From assembly GCF_015767245.1 (NCBI RefSeq), contig NZ_JADOTV010000001.1:804896-868895 (forward strand): a DNA stretch of 64,000 bases, in the 5' to 3' direction. The stretch is from Aureivirga sp. CE67. Its GTDB lineage: Bacteria > Bacteroidota > Bacteroidia > Flavobacteriales > Flavobacteriaceae. Under the pieces are notes generated by a model that worked only from the letters and a program-made list of their open reading frames with translations, had not been told where the DNA came from and ran no database searches. Of the stretch, positions 27,032 to 35,406 are shown one piece after another. Position 1 is the stretch's first letter. Each line of letters starts with the position of its first letter. Made by a program: the position numbers and the translations under genes.

Positions 27032-27166
27032 ATGAAATTTGGAAGAATGAACCAAAGAAAAAAGCCAAATAATAAAAAGTTAGTTCTTTTATTGGTGCTT
27101 TTGGCAATTATTATCTATTTATTTTTAAACGCATATGGTTTAACAAAAGCATTTTTTGGAAAATAA
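27032..27166 (+). CDS. 44-residue single-pass membrane microprotein
   Basis: The ATG comes one base after the mnmD stop. The protein begins MKFGRMNQRKKPNNKK, has one hydrophobic helix (LVLLLVLLAIIIYLFLNAYG) and ends TKAFFGK. The basic N-terminus predicts the N-in orientation. It is followed at once by an intrinsic terminator, which marks it as the last gene of the operon. I do not recognise a family. The tight spacing, membrane helix and terminator make a real gene likely. Confidence 0.65.
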   Translation: MKFGRMNQRKKPNNKKLVLLLVLLAIIIYLFLNAYGLTKAFFGK

Positions 27167-27172
27167 ATTAGG

Positions 27173-27197
27173 AAGCACCTTATGGGTGCTTTTTTTA
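27173..27197 (+). terminator. Intrinsic terminator of the DUF4920-mnmD operon
   Basis: AAGCACC pairs with GGTGCTT, followed by TTTTTT. It lies 6 bases after the stop of the 44-residue gene. Confidence 0.88.
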
Positions 27198-27242
27198 TAT
27201 AAAAAATTTCAAAAGGTTTTCGAAAGTGAAATGTGAGGAAAT

Positions 27243-27274
27243 AAAAAAAGCTCCTCAAAATTGAGAAGCTTTTT
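27243..27274. terminator. Intrinsic terminator after tRNA-Asp
   Basis: AAAAAGCTCCTCAA and TTGAGAAGCTTTTT pair with a single mismatch. On the minus strand it starts two bases after the tRNA 3' end and ends in a T-run; it can also serve the plus strand. Confidence 0.85.
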
Positions 27275-27275
27275 G

Positions 27276-27349
27276 CGGTCTGGACGGGACTCGAACCCGC
27301 GACCCCCTGCGTGACAGGCAGGTATTCTAACCAGCTGAACTACCAGACC
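27276..27349 (-). tRNA. tRNA-Asp (anticodon GTC)
   Basis: The 74-nt minus-strand gene folds as a cloverleaf: acceptor stem GGTCTGG/CCAGACC with discriminator G, anticodon arm CCTGC-CTGTCAC-GCAGG with GTC at 27313-27315, and T-arm GCGGGTTCGAGTCCCGT. The CCA end is not encoded. A -7 element lies 18 bases upstream and a terminator directly downstream, so it is a single-gene transcript. Confidence 0.97.
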
Positions 27350-27366
27350 GTTGCTTGATTGCGATG

Positions 27367-27374
27367 CAAATATA
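27367..27374 (-). promoter_or_regulatory. Candidate -7 element (TATATTTG) for tRNA-Asp
   Basis: On the minus strand it reads TATATTTG, a perfect consensus match 18 bases upstream of the tRNA 5' end. Confidence 0.6.
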
Positions 27375-27407
27375 CGAGCTTTTTCGGTACCTGCAAGCTT
27401 TTTTTCA

Positions 27408-27454
27408 AAAAAAAACAGAGAAATATTTCAATTAAAAAATACCTCTCTGTTTTA
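27408..27454 (-). terminator. Terminator after the rhodanese gene
   Basis: AAAACAGAG (27412-27420) pairs with CTCTGTTTT (27445-27453). On the minus strand a T-run follows. It lies 20 bp after the rhodanese stop. Confidence 0.75.
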
Positions 27455-27473
27455 CAACTATTTATCTTGAAAA

Positions 27474-27788
27474 TTATTTTTCAATATATTGATTTACGTT
27501 TTGCCAAGGACCTCCATTTATGATGTCTAATCCGTGTGCAGCTAAGAATTCTGTAGCTTGACCACTTCTTCCTCCACTTTTACACACTGCAATAATTGGT
27601 TTATTAATCGCTTTAATCTCCTCTACTTTTTGAGGAATCGTGTCTAAAACGATATTTGTAGAATTTGGAACATGTCCTTCTGCAAACTCACCAACTGTTC
27701 TTACATCAATTACAACAGCTCCTTTTTCTAAGTAAGATTTGATTTCTTCTCCGTTGTTATTATTTCCAAATAAATTAAAAAAACTCAT
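27474..27788 (-). CDS. Rhodanese-like domain protein
   Basis: The 104-residue protein is a single rhodanese domain. VVIDVRTVGEFAEGHVPNST is the typical N-terminal motif and the catalytic Cys69 lies in the active-site loop CKSGGRS. Such proteins carry or transfer sulfane sulfur in the cytoplasm (no signal peptide is seen). It follows the aromatic amino acid hydroxylase gene by 14 bp on the same strand and is probably co-transcribed, though no biochemical link between the two is known to me. Confidence 0.9.
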   Translation of the reverse strand: MSFFNLFGNNNNGEEIKSYLEKGAVVIDVRTVGEFAEGHVPNSTNIVLDTIPQKVEEIKAINKPIIAVCKSGGRSGQATEFLAAHGLDIINGGPWQNVNQYIEK

Positions 27789-27802
27789 TTTCTTCTTTCT
27801 GT

Positions 27803-29566
27803 TTATGATACTAAAACAAGATCTTCTGAAATTAAACGAAGACCTTTTTTTATTAAATGATTATACGTTTCGTTGTTTTGTAATTCTTGTAAATGAGCAA
27901 ATACTTTAGATTTTAACTCATTTTCAGAATCGTTTACTAATTCCATTATCTCTAATGGTAATAACCAATCTGATGGATATTCTTTCGTTAAGATTTCGAA
28001 AATAATATTTAATTTCTGAATATCAATATTTCCGTTTTCTCTGATATCTCTAACATCTTGATATAATTTATGAAGTTTTAAATCTTCTTTAGAGTATTCA
28101 ATTTTTTGTGTTTTCGTTTCCGAAACACTTGCATAATCTTCAAAAGACTCTACACTTGCAGGACCTGCGAATGCAGAAACAACTTCTTTTCCTACTGCCA
28201 TATCGTAAATTCCCCAAGCAGGATCAAATAAAACAGTATCTCCATGTGTAACCGTACAGTTTTTAAAAGAAATTAATAAGATTTTTCCTTTAATATCTCT
28301 AACTCCTGTAATCACCTCTCCAGTTACCACAATTCCACCTTCAAATTCCAAAGTAGTAGTTTCACCTTCACAGATTCCGTACACTTCTAAATCTCTTGGA
28401 GACATATCTTCAATAGCAAGATTGATTCCTTTTAATTTTCCTACTGGACTACCAAATCCTTCGGCATGGTAATCAATTCCATGACCAATTAATTCTTTAT
28501 CTCTGCTAGCTAAAGCAGTTGGCCCTGTAGTTTGAATATAAATTGGATTATGATTTTCTCCTTCAATTACGTTTGTAAAAATACCTGAAACTTGAATTCC
28601 TGTACTTAATTCTACTGTTCCTAAATTTTTAGAATCAATTATTTTCTTTACTCCAGACAATCCACCTTTTCTTACAGCCATTGTATTTGCAAACTCTTCA
28701 AGAACTTTACTTAAATGTGCAAAATCTGGCGTTACGAATAATTGTGGTTGTGGTTTTGTAATATCAAAACTTACATCTGCAGCTTCTAAGGTATAAGGAA
28801 GTTTTTTCACTTCTTCTTTTAAACACCATTCACTTTCTCCGATTGAAGAAAGTAATCCCGCTCCATAAATTTTTGGATCATCCATACTTCCAATTAATCC
28901 ATATTCTACAGTCCACCAGTGTAAATTACGAATTTGAGCCATTTCTGAAAGCTCTCCGATATCGTCTTGTAATCTTTCTACAACCTTTTGCGCAACATCA
29001 ATTTCTTCTTGCGTTGAATTAGGATTTTCTTTTAAAATAGAAAGTAAACGAATTGCCTCATAAATCTCATAATCTTTCCCTGATGAAATAGCTTTTGCTC
29101 CAATTTCTCCAAATCTTCTCAAATATTCAGAATATTCAGGATTTGCAATAATTGGTGCATGTCCAGCAGCTTCATGAATAATATCTGGTGCTGGTGTATA
29201 TTCAATATGTTCTAAAGTTCGCATATCTGATGCGATTACTAAAACATTGTATGCTTGAAACTCCATAAAAGAATTTGGTGGAATAAATCCATCTACAGCA
29301 ACTGCTGCCCAACCAATTTCTTTTAAAATACGGTTCATTCCTTCCATTTCTGGAATTCTTTCAATCGAAATTCCCGTTTGCTCTAAACCTTCTACATATG
29401 ATGTATGTGCCACTTTACTAAGATAATCCACATTTAATCGCATTACATATCTCCATACAGCGTGGTTTTGTGCTGTATAATCTTCGTAAGGTTGACGCAT
29501 AATGAATTTATGCAAATGTTTCGGAAGTTTCTTTGTGACTTCATTAAGTATAAAAGGCGTACTCAT
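27803..29566 (-). CDS. Aromatic amino acid (phenylalanine 4-) hydroxylase, long form
   Basis: The start is ATG 29566 (MSTPFILNEVTKKLPKHLHK), giving 587 residues. The non-haem iron ligands of pterin-dependent hydroxylases are visible: His131 and His136 in IIHEAAGHAPI and Glu221 in WWTVEYGL. The enzyme would hydroxylate phenylalanine to tyrosine (or another aromatic amino acid) with O2 and tetrahydropterin. Typical bacterial enzymes are under 300 residues; this one has a longer spacer between the second His and the Glu and an extra C-terminal part of about 290 residues, with beta-rich stretches (TVELSTGIQVSGIFTN, GGIVVTGEVITGVRD) and a helical end. I do not recognise this extension. The rhodanese gene follows closely. 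Confidence 0.85.
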   Translation of the reverse strand: MSTPFILNEVTKKLPKHLHKFIMRQPYEDYTAQNHAVWRYVMRLNVDYLSKVAHTSYVEGLEQTGISIERIPEMEGMNRILKEIGWAAVAVDGFIPPNSFMEFQAYNVLVIASDMRTLEHIEYTPAPDIIHEAAGHAPIIANPEYSEYLRRFGEIGAKAISSGKDYEIYEAIRLLSILKENPNSTQEEIDVAQKVVERLQDDIGELSEMAQIRNLHWWTVEYGLIGSMDDPKIYGAGLLSSIGESEWCLKEEVKKLPYTLEAADVSFDITKPQPQLFVTPDFAHLSKVLEEFANTMAVRKGGLSGVKKIIDSKNLGTVELSTGIQVSGIFTNVIEGENHNPIYIQTTGPTALASRDKELIGHGIDYHAEGFGSPVGKLKGINLAIEDMSPRDLEVYGICEGETTTLEFEGGIVVTGEVITGVRDIKGKILLISFKNCTVTHGDTVLFDPAWGIYDMAVGKEVVSAFAGPASVESFEDYASVSETKTQKIEYSKEDLKLHKLYQDVRDIRENGNIDIQKLNIIFEILTKEYPSDWLLPLEIMELVNDSENELKSKVFAHLQELQNNETYNHLIKKGLRLISEDLVLVS

Positions 29567-29672
29567 TTTTAATAAATTTTTGGTTGCTAAAATTAACAAT
29601 TTCTAAACAATAAGTCATGATAGATGTTATTTTTCACAAAAATCTAACAAAATTATATTGTCGCTAAATGAG

Positions 29673-29680
29673 TATCTTTG
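29673..29680 (+). promoter_or_regulatory. Candidate -7 element (TATCTTTG) for gpmI
   Basis: It is a perfect flavobacterial -7 match, 36 bases before the ATG at 29717. Confidence 0.55.
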
Positions 29681-29716
29681 TATTTTCAAACTATTTTCAA
29701 CACAACAATAGAAAAA

Positions 29717-31234
29717 ATGAACAAGAAAGTTATCTTATTTATATTGGATGGATGGGGAATTTCTCCAGATCCTAATGTATCTGCAATTGATCAAGCCAAA
29801 ACTCCATTTATGGATTCTTTGTACCAAAATTATCCGCATGCAACGCTTAGAACTGATGGTTTGCAAGTTGGTCTTCCTGAAGGACAAATGGGAAATTCGG
29901 AAGTTGGACATATGAACCTTGGAGCTGGAAGAATTGTTTATCAAGATTTGGTGAAAATCAATATTGCAATTCAAGACAAAAAATTTCACGAAGAAAAAGC
30001 TATTCAAAGCGCTTTGACTTATGCGAAAGAAAACAATAAAAATGTTCATTTTATCGGATTGGTTTCAGATGGTGGAGTTCATTCGCACTACAAGCATTTA
30101 GAAGCTTTGGTTGAAGCTGCTGATGCACAAGGATTGACAAGTTATGTTCATGCTTTTACGGATGGACGTGATGTAGCGCCAACTTCTGGAATTAAATTTA
30201 TTGAAGAAGTAAACAATCATTTAGAAAAACACAATAGTAAATTAGCTTCTGTTATCGGTCGTTATTATGCGATGGATCGTGATAAACGTTGGGAGCGTGT
30301 AAAATTGGCTTATGATTTATTAGTTCATGGAACTGGTGAAAAAACTACAAATATTTTAGAAGCAATTCAGAAAAGTTATGACAATGATGTTACGGATGAA
30401 TTCATCAAACCAATTGTTTTAACAGATGAAAATGGAAACCCTGTAAAAACTATTGAAGAAGGTGATGCTGTGATTTTCTTTAACTTCAGAACGGATAGAG
30501 GAAGAGAATTGACAGAAACACTTACGCAACAAGCTTTCCCAGAATATGACATGCAACCATTGGATTTACATTTTACAACAATGACAAATTACAATGATGC
30601 TTTCAATAATATTCATGTGATTTATCCAAAAGATAACTTAACACAAACAATTGGTGAAGTTTTAGAAGCAAATAAGAAAAAGCAAATTCGTATTGCTGAA
30701 ACAGAAAAATATCCACATGTTACTTTCTTTTTCTCTGGAGGAAGAGAAGTAGAGTTTGATGGAGAGCAAAGAATTATGTGTCCTTCGCCAAAAGTAGCAA
30801 CTTATGATTTACAGCCAGAAATGAGCGCATACGATTTAACGAATGCAATTATTCCTGAGATTGAAAAAGAAGAAGTTGATTTTGTTTGTTTAAATTATGC
30901 AAACACAGATATGGTTGGTCATACAGGAGTGATGGAAGCAGCTGTAAAGGCAGCAGAAACTGTAGATTCTTGTTTAGAAAAAGTAGTTAAAAAAGCTTTA
31001 GAACACAATTATACAAGTATCGTAATTGCAGATCATGGTAACTCTGAAACCATGATGAAAGCTGACGGAAGTCCGCACACAGCACATACGACAAATCCTG
31101 TTCCTGTAATTTTAGTAGATAAGGAATTGAAAAATATTAAAGATGGAATTTTAGCAAATATTGCTCCTACAATTTTAGACTTAATGGGTGTTGAAAAACC
31201 TGAAGTTATGGATCAAGATTCTTTGGTTTCGTAA
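29717..31234 (+). CDS. gpmI: 2,3-bisphosphoglycerate-independent phosphoglycerate mutase
   Basis: The start is ATG 29717 (MNKKVILFILDGWGIS), 505 residues, the usual length. It interconverts 3- and 2-phosphoglycerate in glycolysis through a phosphoserine, Ser61 in GQMGNSEVGHMNLG. Asp11 in LDGWG and the C-terminal metal site (NTDMVGHTG and IADHGNSETM) belong to the alkaline-phosphatase-like fold with two Mn2+. An upstream in-frame TTG would add a non-conserved leader and is rejected. A structured repeat follows the stop directly. Confidence 0.96.
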   Translation: MNKKVILFILDGWGISPDPNVSAIDQAKTPFMDSLYQNYPHATLRTDGLQVGLPEGQMGNSEVGHMNLGAGRIVYQDLVKINIAIQDKKFHEEKAIQSALTYAKENNKNVHFIGLVSDGGVHSHYKHLEALVEAADAQGLTSYVHAFTDGRDVAPTSGIKFIEEVNNHLEKHNSKLASVIGRYYAMDRDKRWERVKLAYDLLVHGTGEKTTNILEAIQKSYDNDVTDEFIKPIVLTDENGNPVKTIEEGDAVIFFNFRTDRGRELTETLTQQAFPEYDMQPLDLHFTTMTNYNDAFNNIHVIYPKDNLTQTIGEVLEANKKKQIRIAETEKYPHVTFFFSGGREVEFDGEQRIMCPSPKVATYDLQPEMSAYDLTNAIIPEIEKEEVDFVCLNYANTDMVGHTGVMEAAVKAAETVDSCLEKVVKKALEHNYTSIVIADHGNSETMMKADGSPHTAHTTNPVPVILVDKELKNIKDGILANIAPTILDLMGVEKPEVMDQDSLVS

Positions 31235-31242
31235 TTTTATGG

Positions 31243-31413
31243 CTTAAGGATTGTAGCGAAAAGCTTTTGCTAAATAAAAAATTAGAATTTCTTGGCAAAC
31301 GGAGGCGACCTTAGAAGCCCACGTATTGCTTAGAAATTCTTTTTTTATTTAGGAAAACTTGTAGCGGAAAGCCTGACCTGACTTCTGAACGAAGTGGAAG
31401 GAAGGGAAGCTCC
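31243..31413 (-). repeat. Structured intergenic repeat, family A copy 3 (diverged)
   Basis: In the same orientation as copy 2 it shows AAGGATTGTAGCG, a long hairpin (about 31270-31297 with 31326-31352), GTAGCGGAAAGCCTGACCTGA, a short stem ACTTC-TGAAC-GAAGT (31381-31395) and AAGGGAAGCTCC. The block order matches 12560-12682 while the stems differ in length and sequence. Confidence 0.7.
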
Positions 31414-31574
31414 AAAAAACAACCTAGCTACACCTTAAATTAAATAATGATACTATTTTATCATTTAAATTATGTTTTTACATATAAGTTAAGTTAATAT
31501 TTATTTAATGTAAAATATTTTATAGTTTTACGACTAACTATACTAACCTAACTTTTATTTGAAAATACTATAAA
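31414..31574 (+). other. AT-rich leader of the M4 peptidase gene
   Basis: No gene is seen. A small inverted repeat AATGATA/TATCATT lies at 31446-31465. No -7 box of good quality was found. Confidence 0.4.
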
Positions 31575-33797
31575 ATGATAAAAAAATTACTTCTTAAAAA
31601 AGCACTTTTTTTGCTTCTTTTATCGCCAATTTCAAATTTTGCACAAACTGAAATTCCTAATCTAAATATGTATAAGGGAAGTTTCAGTTCTAATTTGAGA
31701 AGCTTTGAGCTTAATCAAGAGCAAACTTTGAAAAATATCCCAGATTGGTTTCAATTATCTTCAGAGTATTCTTTTGAAGAAATAAACTCAAACACGGACA
31801 ATTTAAATATAACACATAGAACTTTTCAACAATATTTTAATGGAATTGAGATTGATGGTGCTATTTTGATGCTACATTCTAAAGAAGGAAAAGTATTATC
31901 AATTAATGGACAAGTCTTTAATCTGAAAGATATTGATACTTCTGTTTCTATTAGCCAAGAAGAAGCAATGACGATTGGTAAGAATTATTTAAATGTTTCT
32001 TCACTGATTCAAGAATATCCTACAGAAACTGTTTTTGCTAAAATACCAACAGAGAATAGTTACATTCACAAGCTAGTACATCAGGTGAGAATTGATTCGA
32101 ATCAACCTTTTGAATTATGTTATTTATTTATCGATGTGGAAACTGGCAAAGTTTTGAATAAAGTAAATCTTTATGCAAATGAAGATATCGAAGGAACTGC
32201 ACATACAAAATATGAAGGAGAGAAAACCATTACTTTTTCTGAGCAGGGAGATGAATATATTTTACAAGAAGATGGAAGAGGAATTCAAACTTATAATGCA
32301 ACAGATGGAACTCTAAATATCAATGGATATACTGGTGCTACCAATTATACAAATTCTTCTACTACTTGGCAATTAACAGGAGATTCTCAAGCAGCATTAG
32401 ATGTACACTGGGGAATGGAGATGACCTATGATTTTTATTTAGATGTTTTTGATAGAGATAGTTTTGACGGAAATGGTCATGAGATTAAACAATATATCAA
32501 TCCACCAGAATTACAAGAAAATCCAAATAATGCTGCTGCATTAGGAGCGCCATATAATATCATGATTTATGGATTAGGAAATGGTACACAATATGATCAT
32601 TTTACAAAATTGGATGTAGAAGGACATGAATTTACACATTTAGTTGTCGGAAGTAATGGTAACGGAGGATTAGTATATCAAGGAGAATCTGGTGCTTTAA
32701 ATGAGTCTTTTGCAGATATTTTTGGTATTTGTATTGAGTTTTTTGCAAATGGAGAAAGTAGTTGGTTAATTGGAGATGGTGTATTCTTAAATGGATCTTA
32801 CATGCGTTCTATGTCAAATCCAAATGCAAAACAACATCCTGATACTTATAGAGGAAATTTCTGGATTGAGCCAAGTAATATTGGTTTTGACAATGGAGGT
32901 GTACATATTAATAGTTCTATTCAAAATTACTGGTTTTACTTACTAGTAAATGGAGGAAGTGGAACGAATGATAATGGAGATTTTTATGATGTTAAAGCAA
33001 TTGGATTAGAAAGTGCTAGAAGTATTGCATTTAGAAACTTGATTAATTATGTCTCTCCAAATGCATTATTTTATGAGGCTTTTCAAGGGTCTTTACAAGC
33101 TACATCTGATTTATTTGGAGAAGATTCAGAAGAATATCAATCTGTTATAGATGCTTGGTTTGCTGTAGGAATTTATGAAGGAATGGAACAACCATGTTCT
33201 GGTATGAAAGTTTTAGAAGCTCCTTCAGAAACTTTTTCGGATGGTAGTGGAAATGGGAACTATGTAGATAATTCTACTTGTGAATGGTTAATTAACCCTG
33301 AAAATGCAGCACAATTACAATTAGACTTTAGTGAGATGGATTTAGAGTTTGATTATGATTTCATTTATGTATATGACGGACCAAATGAAGATGCTCCTTT
33401 ATTAGGAGAATATACAGGTTCTGAAATTCCAGATCCGATTGTTACTACTCCTGGAAATGGAACTATGTTTGTAAAATTCGTATCTGATCCTTATGTAAAC
33501 GGAACAGGTTGGGAAGCAACTTATACTATCTTATCTTTAAATGTTGAAGAAGTAGATTTTTCTAAATATTTAAAAGTATTCCCAAACCCAACAAATGGAA
33601 TGATTACGATTGATTCAAAATTTGGAGAAGAAATCGAAGTAGTTCTTAGAGATATGTTAGGAAGAACTGTTACAACTAAAAAGAAAGTTATCAGCGGTAG
33701 AAATACTATAGATTTTTCAAAGCTTGAAAAAGGAATCTATAATCTAGAATTCCAAACCGATAAAGGAAGTTATTCAGAGAAATTAATTATTCAATAA
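31575..33797 (+). CDS. Secreted M4 (thermolysin-like) metallopeptidase with CUB and T9SS sorting domains
   Basis: The 740-residue protein has a signal peptide (KKALFLLLLSPISNFAQ), an FTP-type propeptide (about 40-200), the M4 catalytic domain with zinc motif HEFTH (His351, Glu352, His355) and third ligand Glu377 in GALNESFADI, the later HINSSIQNYWFY motif, a CUB-like domain from about Cys545 (CSGMKVLEAPSETF to GWEATYTI), and a type A T9SS C-terminal domain (KVFPNPTNGMITI, GIYNLEFQT). It is expected to be exported through the T9SS and to digest proteins outside the cell. It is a single-gene unit ended by a bidirectional terminator. Confidence 0.93.
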   Translation: MIKKLLLKKALFLLLLSPISNFAQTEIPNLNMYKGSFSSNLRSFELNQEQTLKNIPDWFQLSSEYSFEEINSNTDNLNITHRTFQQYFNGIEIDGAILMLHSKEGKVLSINGQVFNLKDIDTSVSISQEEAMTIGKNYLNVSSLIQEYPTETVFAKIPTENSYIHKLVHQVRIDSNQPFELCYLFIDVETGKVLNKVNLYANEDIEGTAHTKYEGEKTITFSEQGDEYILQEDGRGIQTYNATDGTLNINGYTGATNYTNSSTTWQLTGDSQAALDVHWGMEMTYDFYLDVFDRDSFDGNGHEIKQYINPPELQENPNNAAALGAPYNIMIYGLGNGTQYDHFTKLDVEGHEFTHLVVGSNGNGGLVYQGESGALNESFADIFGICIEFFANGESSWLIGDGVFLNGSYMRSMSNPNAKQHPDTYRGNFWIEPSNIGFDNGGVHINSSIQNYWFYLLVNGGSGTNDNGDFYDVKAIGLESARSIAFRNLINYVSPNALFYEAFQGSLQATSDLFGEDSEEYQSVIDAWFAVGIYEGMEQPCSGMKVLEAPSETFSDGSGNGNYVDNSTCEWLINPENAAQLQLDFSEMDLEFDYDFIYVYDGPNEDAPLLGEYTGSEIPDPIVTTPGNGTMFVKFVSDPYVNGTGWEATYTILSLNVEEVDFSKYLKVFPNPTNGMITIDSKFGEEIEVVLRDMLGRTVTTKKKVISGRNTIDFSKLEKGIYNLEFQTDKGSYSEKLIIQ

Positions 33798-33848
33798 TTA
33801 AAATTTTTCAGATATAAGCTTTTATCAATTTCATTGTATTTATATAAT

Positions 33849-33885
33849 TAAAAAACCCATTTTCAGTTTGAAAATGGGTTTTTCT
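33849..33885. terminator. Bidirectional terminator between the M4 peptidase and metK
   Basis: AAAAACCCATTTTCA pairs perfectly with TGAAAATGGGTTTTT around a three-base loop. It serves both convergent genes. Confidence 0.9.
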
Positions 33886-33907
33886 ATTTTTGTTTAAGTT
33901 TTATCTC

Positions 33908-35164
33908 TTACAATCCAAAAGCTTCTACAACTTGGTCAACATAATCTAATTTTTCCCAAGTAAAAGTTTCTACTTCTTTCGTAATCGTTTCTCCTGCAGG
34001 ATTCGTGAAAGAAACATTTTTCACTTCTGATTCTCTTCCCATGTGTCCGTATGCAGCAGTTTCTAAATAGATTGGGTTACGTAATTTTAAACGCTTTTCA
34101 ATCGCGAAAGGACGCATATCAAAAATAGCTTGAACTTTCTCAGCAATCTCACCATCTGTTAAGTTTACTTTAGAAGTTCCATACGTATTTACATAAATTC
34201 CCATTGGTTCTACTACTCCAATAGCATAAGAAACTTGAACTAAAACCTCATCAGCAACACCAGCTGCTACTAAGTTTTTCGCAACATGACGAGTTGCATA
34301 AGCTGCAGAACGGTCTACTTTACTAGGATCTTTTCCTGAGAAAGCTCCACCTCCGTGTGCTCCTTTTCCTCCGTAAGTATCTACGATAATCTTACGACCA
34401 GTTAATCCTGTATCTCCGTGTGGTCCTCCAATTACGAATTTTCCAGTTGGATTGATGTGGTATTTAATATCTTCTCCGAATAAATCTTGAATTTCTGGAG
34501 AAAGTTTTTCTTTAACTCTTGGAACTAAAATATTGATGATATCCTCTTTTATCTTAGCTAACATCTTATCTTCATCAGTATCGAACTCGTCGTGCTGCGT
34601 AGAAACTACGATTGCTTCAATTCTTAAAGGTCTATTATCATCTCCATATTCAATTGTTACCTGAGATTTTGCATCTGGACGTAAATAAGAAATTTCTTTA
34701 TTCTCTCTACGTAACTCAGCTAACTCTCTCAATAATAAGTGAGATAAATCTAAGGCTAAAGGCATGTAGTTTGAAGTTTCGTTAGTTGCATAACCGAACA
34801 TCATTCCTTGATCTCCTGCTCCTTGCTCTTCTTCCGAATCTCTATCTACTCCTCTATTGATATCATCTGATTGCTCATGAATTGCAGAAAAAACTCCACA
34901 AGAATGACTATCAAATTTATATTCACTTTTTGTATATCCTATTTTCTTAATAGTTTCTCTCGCAATACTCTGAACATCTAAATATGTTTTAGATTTCACC
35001 TCTCCGGCTAAAACTACTTGTCCTGTAGTAACTAATGTTTCACATGCAACTTTTGAATTTGGATCAAAAGCCATGAAGTTGTCAATTAATGCATCTGATA
35101 TTTGATCAGCGATTTTATCTGGATGTCCCTCAGAAACAGATTCTGAAGTAAAAAAATACGACAT
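33908..35164 (-). CDS. metK: S-adenosylmethionine synthetase
   Basis: The 418-residue enzyme makes SAM from methionine and ATP. The N-terminal motif [20 protein letters not shown], the hexapeptide-like [12 protein letters not shown] and the P-loop-like [16 protein letters not shown] are diagnostic. The ATG at 35164 fits the conserved N-terminus. The 5' leader carries a SAM-II-type riboswitch and a good -7 element, so SAM probably represses its own synthesis. The gene is transcribed alone. Confidence 0.97.
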   Translation of the reverse strand: MSYFFTSESVSEGHPDKIADQISDALIDNFMAFDPNSKVACETLVTTGQVVLAGEVKSKTYLDVQSIARETIKKIGYTKSEYKFDSHSCGVFSAIHEQSDDINRGVDRDSEEEQGAGDQGMMFGYATNETSNYMPLALDLSHLLLRELAELRRENKEISYLRPDAKSQVTIEYGDDNRPLRIEAIVVSTQHDEFDTDEDKMLAKIKEDIINILVPRVKEKLSPEIQDLFGEDIKYHINPTGKFVIGGPHGDTGLTGRKIIVDTYGGKGAHGGGAFSGKDPSKVDRSAAYATRHVAKNLVAAGVADEVLVQVSYAIGVVEPMGIYVNTYGTSKVNLTDGEIAEKVQAIFDMRPFAIEKRLKLRNPIYLETAAYGHMGRESEVKNVSFTNPAGETITKEVETFTWEKLDYVDQVVEAFGL

Positions 35165-35239
35165 AGTTATCTATTTTCTTTTTAAATGAAATAATAAGTA
35201 AGATTTGAATTGATTGGTCGGATAAAGAAGTAAAATCAT

Positions 35240-35291
35240 ACTGCTTTAGCGGTTTTTTATCGAGGTTGCAATCAGTCCAAATCTTTCCTCC
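35240..35291 (-). promoter_or_regulatory. SAM-II-type riboswitch upstream of metK
   Basis: Read on the minus strand the leader has GGAGG, then AAAGATTTGGACTGATTGCA, ACCTCGATAAA and CGCTAAAGCAGT. This follows the SAM-II pattern of GATTT, TTGCAA, GATAAA and GCTAAA blocks. P1 pairs GAGG (35290-35287) with CCTC (35265-35262), and the pseudoknot can pair ACTG (35276-35273) with CAGT (35243-35240). It lies 76 nt before the metK start and just after a -7 element. Position before metK fits a SAM sensor. The match is from memory of the class consensus, not a covariance search. Confidence 0.8.
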
Positions 35292-35306
35292 GTAATTTGT
35301 TCAGTG

Positions 35307-35314
35307 CAAATTTA
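35307..35314 (-). promoter_or_regulatory. Candidate -7 element (TAAATTTG) for the metK leader
   Basis: On the minus strand it is a perfect TAnnTTTG and places the transcript start at about the first base of the riboswitch. Confidence 0.55.
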
Positions 35315-35406
35315 TGAAACTAATTTAGAATTAGTTTAATTTTTATCATAATATTTACTTAACATTAGATAGATTTTTTAAATACTTCCTTTTTTAAATC
35401 AGAATC

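Noticed and set aside
29567-29599. Upstream start for the aromatic amino acid hydroxylase
   Set aside because: The extra residues are not conserved-looking and the ATG at 29566 gives a natural N-terminus.
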